DNA from: Lytechinus pictus
Taxonomy: Eukaryota; Echinodermata; Echinoidea; Temnopleuroida; Toxopneustidae
DNA length: 64,000 nucleotides
Assembly (NCBI RefSeq): GCF_037042905.1
Contig: NC_087246.1
Coordinates: forward strand, 36,202,001-36,266,000
Reading direction: 5' to 3'
Shown here: one piece after another, positions 13,439-26,100 of the stretch
Position numbering within the stretch: the first letter of the stretch is position 1
How the letters are laid out: each line of letters opens with the position of its first letter
Program-made: the position numbers and the translations under genes
The notes under the pieces: model-generated
What the model saw: only the letters and a program-made list of their open reading frames with translations
Databases searched by the model: none
Told to the model about the DNA's origin: nothing

Positions 13439-13842
13439 CAAAATGCATATCATCTTTAAGGTCATTGATCTACGTCACAAATAAAATGATTCTGTAACAA
13501 TGAAATGATCGCACATAAAATAAGTGCCTACTGCTTATCAACAAGAAAGCTGTCACAACAATTGCAGTATGGCATAAATGAAGAGGGTAGGGGTATATAT
13601 CTGGTTATACCGCAGTAGTACTGCATTTTTTTTCTTAGGCCCTATCTGTAAAGTATCATTAAAAATGTTCAAGAGGATGCAAAATAAACTAATAAATAAA
13701 TCATCTAACCCCATTCAATCACAGGATCAACAGGATTACATCAATGAAAAAGCTGTCATATCCAGGGGGGGGGGGGTTTACAGAGAGCTAGAAAATATGA
13801 ACGGCATATCTATACCTATCCGAGATAGATGTGATACCTTCT

Positions 13843-13981
13843 GTGGAGCGTTTCATGAAAGTTTTGGAAATAATATTCACTGACTAATTTGCTCTGCCAA
13901 TCAGATGCAAGGGTCTTTAGTAGCTTATAACATCTGTTAGTCAAAAATGACTAATGAAAGTTTTCATGCAATGCTCCCCAG
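13843..13981. repeat. Short MITE-like inverted repeat of GTTTCATGAAA type
   Basis: The segment starts GGAGCGTTTCATGAAAGTTT and ends in the near complement GAAAGTTTTCATGCAATGCTCC. The interior has CACTGACTAA/TTAGTCA arms. It is about 140 bp, without coding capacity. It resembles, but is not identical to, the TTTCATGAAAC elements at 22.5, 28.1 and 59.2 kb. Confidence 0.5.
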
Positions 13982-14081
13982 GTCCCAGGCTCTTCATATG
14001 AATATATATATATAATATATGCCTGCGTAGACAATACAAACATATACTTTAAAGAAAATGTTGACAGTTTTAGCACCATAC

Positions 14082-14167
14082 CTGTAGTTAATTTCACCGT
14101 CTCCGTCTTTATCTAATTCTGCAATCAGATAGGCAATGTCTTCATCGGTGAGATCTATGCCACTCTC
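14082..14167 (-). CDS. LRRC74: LRRC74 exon 12: second EF-hand
   Basis: Acceptor TTTTAATAG, donor CTACAG|GTATGG. It encodes ESGIDLTDEDIAYLIAELDK followed by DGDGEINY and two bases (AG) of an Arg or Ser codon. The calcium loop has Asp at 1, 3 and 5, Gly at 6 and Ile at 8. Its position 12 lies in the next exon, which I could not place. Candidate continuations with a good acceptor occur at about 11325 and 12593, each giving a short tail and stop, but neither is convincing. Confidence 0.88.
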
Positions 14168-17100
14168 CTATTAAAATAAAGAAAAGAGAAATAGAAATAA
14201 GATGAGAATTTGGTTAAAGTAATATTCCAATTCTGGGAAAGCTCAAATTTAAAATCATTGTGAGCTATCACAATGATGTAAAGATAATTTGGGAGAATAT
14301 TATCAAGAAATGATTCACTGCAAAGGACTATTTTTCAAATGCCTTTACATTCATATTATCATACAGAACCACTGAAACGGTCAGACCGACTTTATGTGTG
14401 TAGACAAAAAACATGACCTATAACGCTAATGATGCAAAGTGAGGCAAGTAAGATAACCCATATAAAAACAAACAAATACCAAAAGCAAAAAATAAGTCTG
14501 CATGACAAGATGAACCCTTTGCCTTGAATTCACATAAGAGGTTTAACCTAGGAGGGGTACAAAAAAACTGATGCAGATTTTTTGGACGTAATTGCACATA
14601 TTTTAGCATGGACCATAAGATAGGTCCAATAATAAATGCAAGCTTTTGGCATCTGACCTTAAATTCACGCTTGAATGAAGTGCGATTAACCAAGAAATCT
14701 GCATAATCTACAGGATTTTTTTTAGCCCCTCTTAGTTTAAACCTTTTGTGTTTGATTTGTATGTTACGAGGGACCGTTTCATAAAGATGACGGTAATGCT
14801 ATACCAAACATTATGCACTGGAATAAGGTAAGCCATATTTGTGTCTCAATAGTAACATGCATTTCCTTCTTAAATACCTGAAGTGTAAAAGTTGATAATC
14901 TTCTAGCATAGTATATTTTTGTCTCAATTCAAATGCAATCAATGAAATATACGTGTAATCATAATTTATTAAACTCTAAAGGATATTTTTATATGATGAT
15001 AATGGATAGGTTCATTTATATAGTGCAGCTACTAAATGCATATACTCTACTGTGCTTATATCAATACTTGGTATCATATTATAAACAATAGCTGGATTTG
15101 TAGCTGGATTCAAGGAACAAATCCTACCCGGTACCCATTCACCTCACCAGGGTTAAGAGCAGCCAATTTGGATAAATGTCTTGCTGAGAGAGATTGACTC
15201 CTGAAATAGGATCCGAACCCATAACTTTGTGATTGAAGCTGAGAGGTTTCAGAACCACTTCACCATGGCACTTTTCCCTGACTTTCTGCCACTTCATGCA
15301 GGAACGTTGTGGCCCAGGTGGATTAGTCTACTGACTTGGAAACATTGGCCCGTATTCTGAAGTAAGGTTTAACTTAAACTCAGGTTTAAAGTTGTGGTTT
15401 AAGTATGGGAAGCCAAAAGTATCAAAATATTTTATTAAGTTGAACGTTTTTTATGTTTACTATGCTCTTTCCTGATTCATCGATGGTGAAGACAGTAATC
15501 CATTTATACTTCCTAAACATTTATGAATGATTTGAGAGCCAAATGAGCTGAGATATGACATCTCTACCGTTAGTGATTTATGTAACAATTGGCTATCCAT
15601 ACTTAAACCACAACTTTAAACCTGAGTTTAAGTTAAACCCGACTTCAGAATACGGGCCATAGGGTCGTGGGTTCGAATCCCAGCCATGGCGTAATTTCCT
15701 TCAGCAAGAAACTCATCCACAATGTGCTGCATTCAACCCAGGTGAGGTATGGGTACCCGGTAGGAAGAAATTCCTTGAATGCTTGAGCGCCTGGGCAGCT
15801 CAGCTAATGCCGGGGTAATGATGATAGCAGGGCCCACTGGGAGAACAGTTTTCGGAACTGAAGAGGCTACCCTGGGTAAATATACCTATATTATTATTAT
15901 TATTATTATTATCATTCATATATAGTAGTTCATAAAATCATGAGTAACTTAATGAATAACTTTATGAAACAGCCCCCTGGATGAATCATACCTTCAATCC
16001 TTCTTCAAACTCATCATAGGTTACACTCATGCTCCCATCCTTGTCAAACTTATTGAAGAAGTCCACAAGTCGGAGGTTGTTCTTCTGGATGAAACGTTGA
16101 AGCTTGACCATTGGGTTGACCCTCCGTTTCGGCTTGACCTCCACCTGCATACCACCGTGCTTGATCTTCAGGTTGGGTTTGAGCTCCTTCATCTCGTTCT
16201 GGAGCGCCTCAAAGTCCTTATTGACTTGGATACTCTGAGAAAGGTCAAAGGTCAAGGTTCAGAAAGAAATGGTGTTTTATGGGACCTGGCATATGCCCCT
16301 GTTCCTGCATTGATTCTCAGAGTCTGCTATTAACACATCATTATGGTTAGATTGTCAATAGGGTTTTTCACACTTTTTATTCCTAAGTTGCCATCACTTT
16401 ACAGACATATCAGATAATCTACAATCTACTTGAAAAAAAAATTCTTAGCACGACAAACATTTACATGTAAGCTCTAAACACCAACGAGGACACACACAAA
16501 AAATATTCTCATTGTATACTAGATGTAAATATTGTGTTTGTACTAAATAGCAGAGAATGTATTGCACCATTTCAATTCATATCTCAATTACTCAAAGAAT
16601 ACATAACATATCTTTGTGCATGAGTGGTGAACTGTTCTTGTGCTAAGGGAGCTACCCTTGATTTGTCCTATAGGTTTAAATGTAGCGGTAGTGGCTTTTC
16701 TATATGATAACCCTAATCAAATTTGTGAAAATTTGCATTCCGCAGATGCACAAGAGGAATTTTAATCTGCAAAGTCTGGAGTGTTACTTCAGCTATAAGT
16801 AGTACTCAAAATGAATGAGAATCTGATTTTAAAACCAAGAAAAGGTCACCATTTTGCATAAGGCAGGTGTGTAATTTATTATAATGAAACAACACCCTGG
16901 GATATTAGCTTACTGAAAAATCAAGTTCTTCCATCGGTGAGTTTGCATTTTCTTTGATTGCCTTAACAATACCATAACAACCAGCAGACTGCATCGGATT
17001 CTTGCCCATCTGGAGAGAGAAAAAAATTCAAAGAATTAGTTATGTTAAGTAAAAATTATGCAATTATTCAGAGCACTTAGAGACTTCCGATAAAGAACCG

Positions 17101-20100
17101 ATATATAAGCAAGTATAATTATAAATATGTAACAAAAATACACCAGCTATAGTAGTATCAGCAATGTCATCAATATCAAGCTGAATTAATAGTATGTTTT
17201 TCTTGACCTTCCTGTCATATATATTTTCTCTCTTGATCTTCTTTATCTTCTTCTCCTTCTCCTTGACTACCTTATCTTCTTCTTTGGTCCTTTGTCGCTA
17301 GAAGAGTCAATTATCATGACCAAGGGTGGATCTAGTTACGCACAACTTTACGCATGACTGGAACATGTTCTTAGATCATAAATCAAATATAGGGATATCA
17401 CATAGCACAAGAAAGGATCACCAGTCGTGCGTAAAGTAATTCATATCTTACGAACAGATTTATGAAACACCCACCAGGTACAGTATTTAAGATGGGCCTC
17501 CCATTGTATGTAAAAAAAATATATAACCTGTGAAATTGCAACTAACCTGGCTGAATCCATCATTGATTATAATTATATTAATAAAGTGAAAATGCTGAAT
17601 TTTCAAAATTTGGTTAGGAGGATAGAAGGACTTGAACATGAGGCCAGAAAAAAGACTAGCTCAAGAGGGCTCTAACTTTTCTGGGCACCATGACACAAAG
17701 GTTAGCGATTGATCGCTAAATGAAATGGCCTACCAAGAACATCGCTGCATGTACAATTTGCTCAGTAGACCGACCAGGATCCAATCAGAATTGTTCTTTC
17801 AAATTAGCGATGATTTGCTAACCTCTGTGTTACAGGGCCCAGGTCACTGGAAGAAGGCCTCGCAGAATACCTTCATATCCCAGAGGAAAACCAACATAGA
17901 AGATGCTTAGACATCCGATTCATTTGAATCTCAAAATTGATATATTGGAAAACTTCAAATAAGGAAAATAAATATCTTGTATCCTCTGCTAAAATATAAT
18001 TATCCTGAAAGTCATGTAAGAAATAGTGGGACAAATAGATGCTTGACTATGATGAAGATGGGTTAGGTCTAACAGAAATATTGAAACAGTTGGAGCCGAC
18101 TTACTCTTAGCACCTTCAGACTTTCATTGACTGTCAGGCCTTTACCAAGAAGAACAGCACCCTCTGCTGAAATACGATTATTCCTGAAGCCATGTCAAAA
18201 CAAACACAACAACAGAAAGAAAAAAATACAATATCAACCTAAAATCTTGTAAATTCAAGTTTACTTGATAAACACATCAGTGGCACCAGGGTGTTTCAAT
18301 ATAACGATGGGGTAGGGGGATTTTGCATTCTAAATGATAAGAACAGATAAGAAGCATCCCGGGTCGGAAGTGAGACTGTTCTCCGTTTCAAACCAAGAAG
18401 TCCAGATGATCAGATTTATTTCTATTCGGAATTTGTATTTCTTCCTGGATGAATCAAAACCTACATCAGATTAAAAGAACAGATATTTTATTAATGACCC
18501 ATTTCTCTTTTTATTCTTCCTCTTCTTTTTCTTCGATACACTTGACATATCACATGAGGTAATTCCTTAAATACATTATTTGAAAAAATGTCTACTTTTG
18601 CATTCCAAGTAGAGGTGATAACCTGGATCATAATAGTTACACCCTGCTTGCTCACGTAATATGGGAAATATCTGTTCTAGTTCCATATTCCATGAGGCCA
18701 TATGGAATATGGAACCAGAACGTATTGGTAGATATTTCCCGTATTTCGTAAGAACTAGCAGGGTATTACGATTATATCTCTTTAAGTGAATCCTTATATT
18801 ATTGCAGACTAGTGGAAATCAATAGAATAGAACTTTATAAAATGGCAAAACCCTGCATTTTGTGATTTTTGAAAGAAAATCATTCGTGACTTCACAATGA
18901 TCACAGTGGAAAGAATGCAAATAGTAGTGCGCAGCGCGATGCTTGAATACGCACGTAATACGGCCTCATATTACGTGGTTGAAATCAGCACTGGGCATGC
19001 ACATAACGATGAAAACAACATTTACACAACAACAGCTAAACACCAAACAGGTATACGGGCTTATATTACCTGTTTGAAGTTTGTGACCCAGTAAAGTAGG
19101 TAAATACAGGTTTGTCTCACAAACAAATCGACCAATCAGATTAAAGAATTCATGAGAAATGTGTATGGCCCACTAAGATAGAAATTGTAATACTTACGTA
19201 ATATCTAATTCTTCCAGATTGGTATTAGATTTAAGAGCTTCTCCTAATGCTTGGGCACCATCTATGCTGAAACCATTCCAAGATAAGTTGATTTTCCTCA
19301 GTCCTATGTTATTCTGATGAACAAAGGGAATATGAATTAAATGCAATACCCCAAACTTGATCAAGCATCGATTTTGTAAAAACTGGTATATATTTTCTTT
19401 TATTCCTTATTTTACTTGTGTTTAATATATGATCCAGGTTTTTGTGTGGTATAATCCACATCCCTCTATTGATTTCATTTTTATATCAATTCATTGGTTC
19501 CCTATATTTAACTTATTCTAGGCATTTTCTCATTTAAAATATTTTACTGTTTTATTTTGTCATTAATTTAGTAATCAATTATTATAATCAATATCTTTAT
19601 CAATTAATAATTATCTATGTGTCTATCTAATCAATAAATGGTATCTTTTAACTAATTTATTAAAAAAAATACAAAGCATATATTAAATTTGGACTCATTT
19701 ATATTCAATATTTTCATCACCTTTTATTCATTTGTTTATGTATTCACTTTTATTTGTATTATTAATTTGACAGTATTTCTTCAAATTATTCATTCTAGAA
19801 GTATATCATTAGCTACTATGATTATTCACTCCTCTCCCTGAGATGGCACTATAACTATATTCAACACTATAATGTATTTCCTTATTTCACTAGTCCAATG
19901 ATCTCTGGCAGACAATTCAATGGATTCACAATACTGTGCGCCATCTATCGGTTGCAGCGGACAGGCCTAAATTCGCAATGCCCCATGGGAAACAGTCGAC
20001 TCTGTTGCGCGCTATAGTGTATGCATGCCATGGCATTATGCTGTTTACCATGGTCCAGGAGGTGGGAGAGAAATTTGCCGCATATTTCTGTGCGAAATTT

Positions 20101-23100
20101 AGACCGTTTTCGGTAAATTCTTCCTCCGCTTTTGCCACATGTTTTTTTTGTTTTTGAAGCATCACAGTCATAATGCAGTACACTGTACTGTGCGCTGCCT
20201 GCGCCTGCACGCGGGATGTCGACCCCGAAGTTAGAAATTGGCCTGTCCGCTGCAACTGATAGATGGCGCACCGTATTGTGAACCCACCGAATTGCAGGCA
20301 GAAAATATGACTGGGGCCTAATACTTACCATAATACCCTTAGTGATAGCTAATGCCCCTTTTCTTCTTATGTGATTCCAGCTAAGATCTAGATGTCTAAG
20401 GGTGATATTTTCTTCTATTGCTGGTCCAAGAATAGCTCCTGCCATCTCACCAAAATCATTATGGCTTAGATTCAAATATTCTAACTTCTTGTTATTCTAA
20501 AGAATCAAAATATGGAGAAGAGAAAATCAAGTATCAGTATCATTAATTGAAATATCATGCCATCATGCTAGCAGAGCAATGATGTAAAACTAATGAAATG
20601 TAGAATTGAATTCAATAATTGTCAACTTTACTATGTTTTTAAAATAAATTGTTATCCTATAGAGAATTATTTTCAATAGTCAATACCTTTTTATTCAAAG
20701 CAATATCCTGAATGCATACTAATAGAAGCTTCATGCAATTTACGTCCCCTGAAGCAATAAACCCGCATTATATCAGATTGCAATTGGCAAGTAGTTAATT
20801 TTCACAAGGCCATACACTATCTAAAAAAAAAAATCACAACAACCTCATAGCAAGCTAACCTTTAAATCTTAATTTTCTGTATCACACTGATGAAACTTAC
20901 ATCATTACCTGTTTAAGAATTAAATTACTTTGAAATCAACTTGCTGGTTATTTCTAGTAGATTTCTTATCTCCTGTAATCTACAAGCTTCTTATTTTCAA
21001 CATACCAGTGAGGGTATATTACACACCTGCTCTGAGTGAATTTCATCTAGCTCGTGTTAATTTCAAACAGGCATGTCCTGTGAAATTAAGTACCTTTTCA
21101 TCAAACTACTACCTTGTTTACACTTGATCGGCTTTTGCATCGGCCAGAACCGCGAGCCGATGCAGCATCGGCTTTTTCATAGCGTGTAAACGCGATTAAC
21201 TTGCATCGGCTCTCGGTTCAGAATCGGCAATTTTGCACCACCAAAGTAGTAGGTTCAGAACCGCGAGCCGATGCAGAATTGGCTTTTTTACTACGTGTAA
21301 ACAGAAAGCCGATTCTGCATCGGCAATTGGTGCACATTTCATTTACTTTACCATTGTGACGTAATTGTAAGCGCACGGATCAAGCGTTGTCTTTGTTATG
21401 ACGTATATTGTTGGTGTGCGTATCATTTCAGGTTTTTGACATGTGAGCCGATTCTGCACTGCAAGCCGATGCAGCTTGTAAACGCGGTGCAAGATAAACC
21501 AAAAGCCGATTCTGCATCGGCTTTTGGTTCAGATCACATGTAAACACGGTATACAACACCCAAATAGTTTGACCTACATGTACTTCTCTCTCAAACCCAC
21601 TGAACTGTAAGGTTGATGATACAATTAATTTTTTTTTAATCCATCCAAACACAAAAACTTTTTCCCTTTTTTCTTTAATATGGCTATGACTATTAAATCA
21701 ATAAGTCAATTTCAGTAGTCAATTATATATCACATTATTCTCATATATTGTGTTTACAGCTCATATAAAATCATTTGGAAATAGAGGAACAGAGAATTTT
21801 TTAAAAATGGAACAAGGGACAATAAAAAAGTAAAATGAGACTCAACATGTTATTGTAAGGCATTAAAAGTCTTTGATCTCGAGTGTTGAAGTGTCTTATC
21901 TACAAAACATGCTTGATATTTGATCATGTATATCACATATATCTAGAGAAATACAAAGCTTCTGTTCTAAAGAATCATGTTTATATGATAAGACAGGGCT
22001 TTCACAATCATGACTGTGATGACATTGCATATTCTTGTTTTTTACTTATATTTTCCCTTCTGCTATGTTCAAGAAGTTTGATATGAAACAACAAGGGAAC
22101 ACCTCTCAAAACCGTTACCACACAAAATCATAAATTGGTTGCTTAAAAGGGAAAGGCCACACTGAGATCAAGTTGGTTTTGATAGAAGCTGTATTATGAG
22201 GGAAACATATTAATCAGGGTTTGGCAAATCCCTCACAGCATAACAAAAGCAGTATAATTTTTTCATTTTGTGACATTAAATGAGAGCAATTCCCACTAAA
22301 TATCAGGCGATATCTATTCCATTAATTGTCATTTCTATTTCATGATGACTTGATGTATACATGTACAGAGATGCATGTATGAAATGTGTTTTGACTATGG
22401 ATTGAATGTACCAAAGGTAATGTAGTGATATGCAATACAGGTGCAAGCATAACTCTTGGGCATTGAGCCTGAATGAAAGAAAGTTATGTACAATACAGGT
22501 CAGCCTGTATTGTATGCCTGCACCAGGCCAGGGGAGCGTTTCATCAATATTTTCGTCCGACAAGTTGTCAGATCTGACATCTTTCCTTGATTCTGATTGG
22601 CTGAGAGGCACTGTTCCTATGGTAACTGTCGGATAAAATGGGACTTGTCGGATAAAACGTCCGACAAGTCCTTTCATGAAACGCCCCCCAGGTGTTTTAT
22701 AAATAGGAAAAACTTTTTGGTTGGTTTTTAGGGTGGGTCCTGGAAAGGACCCTTGATATGTAAGACATACATGTACCATGCAACCTGGCAGTTGACTCTT
22801 CAACCTTGTGGTAGTTGTATTCATTATATGAACTTGGTTTTTGTGAGGTCTGAAGACTATTGGACTTAACTTAAACTGAACTGAGATATGGAGGAGATGA
22901 GAATAAAGTGATTTATAAAGTGATTTACTTTCTCTATCCCTGCGTCGTTATTTTGTGCCCCGTTTATTTCAGTAAAATCATGATCCATTTAGTTAGAAAA
23001 TAACACCTCATGGTATTTTTATATTAAACAACATGTCATAGAGGATATACTTTACAAAATCGATAACTATTCTTTTGCGGATTTCATGGGAGTCAGCACA

Positions 23101-26100
23101 AAGGATTATACTTTCTTCATAGGGGGGGGGGGCATCTATTTTTTCATCCCACCAAAAAACAAAAGATAATGGTCTGTGCTAATGCCTATGGTGGATTTTA
23201 CCAAACAGCAATTTATGTGTATCTAATTGTTCTGCTACCATCCAAAACCAACGTGACATATTAAAAGGGAAGACTTATTTCACCCGAACTTTCAGCTCAG
23301 AGAGTTATCAACATGTTGACGAACAGAATACTTACAAGTATGACATCGGCAAAAGCATCAGCTGTCTTATCCTCAAAGCCATTTCCTAGAAAGAAGAAAT
23401 GATGATAATAGGCATTACTATATAGCAATAGCTATCTACAAATATTCTATTCCAATACAATATTTAAAGTAGATAATCTTCATTATATCAACTTCATTAC
23501 CAAAGCCATGGCCTAACTGCACAATTACCATTAAGTGGTAAATTTGCCACACATAGTGTCATCCATAGAAGTGAGTGGAAAAATACATACTGGCTGATGA
23601 GGGCCAGAGCCCAAGAAATGTCAAATCCTAAAGATAAAAAAATGAACCTGCAAATTAAAAACAATACTTCAACAAATTAATATTGGGCTCAATATTAGTA
23701 CTTAAGGTAGTTTGGAGTGAGAAAAGACAGAAATAGCCCCTAAACAGAAAATATAATTCTATTTTTCTTTGATCCACAGCTTAATTTCATTGGCCATGAA
23801 ATCTAAGAAAAATTAAAATGTAACATCAAATGGTGACTCTCTAAAATAAGCCAAAGTACTATGAAAATCTAATATTTGACCTGAATGATAAATAATGTAA
23901 ATTATATAGAAAGAGATACATGCTTATTATGTAATTTATAAATGTATTTATAACAGAATCTCCAAATATAACCCAACACTCTAAACCCTAAATATGAATG
24001 AACTCTACATCACATCCTGCACAATTAAAATTCACAATGTTCAAGGATTAAAACTCTGGTTTGTCATTCAGGTCGATGAATTTTACACTTGTGAAAAAAA
24101 AATAATGTAGAAAACGTTTCATAAGTAACAAACCTACAAAAATGAGAGAACAGTTTTTTTTTTTAAAGATAATTTAGGTATCCAGTGACCTTTTTTTCGT
24201 AGAACATGATACAGTATCAATTACAAATACGAGAAATCTATGACAAATTTGTTCTTAGCAAATTGAATTATAGGATTTCATAGATATGTCATTTAAAAAG
24301 AATATATCTGATAGCACACAAGGCCCAACACAGCAAGCACAGAATGTTTTCAGAAAATTAAAAAATGTCTACAAAACATCTAAAAGTTATGAAAAAGTTT
24401 TTAACAAGGTATTCTGAATGTCCTGAAAACTGTTTATAAACATTCTGAAATCATTTCGAATTTGCCGGGAAGCAACAAAACACATACCTGATAGCGTAAC
24501 ATGGGTTAATGTACTATTCTGTAGAAGCATTTCTGAAACAGCAGAAGCTCCAACACTTCCTAGTCGGTTTTCTGATAGATCCTATAAAACAAATTTCAAG
24601 TTGAAGGGTTAGATAAGTCTAAGATTTTAATGAACTATTACACTCTAAAGAAACAGCATCACATTAAAGTGCTATATAAATGTTGAATTATTATTCTTAG
24701 AAAACCTGAAATGTTCATATAAAATGGAAATATTGTATGGTTTGTCATTAATAAGCATACTACTTTGCAATGACATTTTAACCCAATGACCTCTGAAACC
24801 TGAATGTCCCCGTGATTAACACAAAATCTTTTTCAATTTTAATTAGAAAAATTCGACTTTGCAAACCATCTTTTTGTTTCTTTATACCGTTTTATTGCAC
24901 TCCTTATAATTCAATGATCTCCTACGCTTGGTTATTTTTATCTCTTTTGTCTTTACTTTGTCTGTTCCCACATGTGTTGAACACTTATTGATGTCTCATG
25001 CTGGTTAATCAGACTAATTTCTTACCGCCACTCACATTTCATTTGGTTTTTCTGGTTACCTTTGCAAGGTCAAATAAAGTTCATTCTTTACTGTGTATTG
25101 ACTGCCTGGTTTTTTTAAATCCACATATATTTTGTTTTTTTACAGTTTTGTCAATTTCCTATGTGAAAATTTTACTTTGTACGAGCATTTGTAATTCAGC
25201 TTTTGGCTACAAGGAATGTTTTTAATGTATCAATAAAGACCATTATTTGAAAAAAATCAAAATTTAACGCAGGTCGAATCTCAGTGCGTTCTGGGGAATG
25301 TGGCACATCCAATAGTTGAAAAACAATGAGACAAATACAAACAAAACAAACAAAAACTGATGTCCGATTTGGATACTTACTAATTCAGCAATATAGCAGT
25401 TTTCTTTCAGCATATCTGATACTGCAATTCCACCTTCTGGATCCAACCAATTATCACTTATATTCAGCTTTACGATTGTTGTGTTGGTCTAAAATAAATC
25501 AATTGATCACATACAGAATCAAATTAATTATTGAAAGTATTCAAAATACAATCTCAATAAAGCATAATAATTTTTCAAGACTTTCTATATGTTACACAAT
25601 GATTTTGGACAAAGTTAACTAGGTAATGCAACTCTCTCTAATCTTTTGTGCATAAAGGTTGTTTGTTTTATTTTTCACCATGCATAACGAAAATAAATTG
25701 ACAGAATATGGTGTTACATTGTTAAAGATACTGAGTAGGAACAAAGCGAGGAAAATAATACAGAGTTTTTTCATGGATATGGCATTATCTTTTTTTAAAT
25801 TTTATTATAACAAGTGGAACGCCTCTGGCAGTCTCCCCTGCATTGCGCGATTCAATATAGCGGCAGTAATGACTTTCAAAACGACTATAGAATGATCATT
25901 TACAAAACATCATTCATGATAATAAAATACTATGTTCATTGACCCTAAATGACATTTGACCTTGATCATGTGACCGAAGCGTAGTGCAAGACGATCAGTG
26001 ATACTTGATTACCCTTATGTCTATATTTCATAAACTAGATCCATAAACTTTCAAAGTTATGATTTCAATTCAAGAAATACCCCTAACACGGCTAAAGTTC

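Noticed and set aside
19945..20475. 176-codon minus-strand frame as a single-exon gene
   Set aside because: Only its first part is LRRC74 exon 7. After the GTAAGT donor the frame runs by chance into an intronic MITE.
22303..22824. 173-codon minus-strand frame
   Set aside because: It reads through a MITE-like inverted repeat (22530-22691), has no recognisable domain, and its composition is that of translated repeat DNA.
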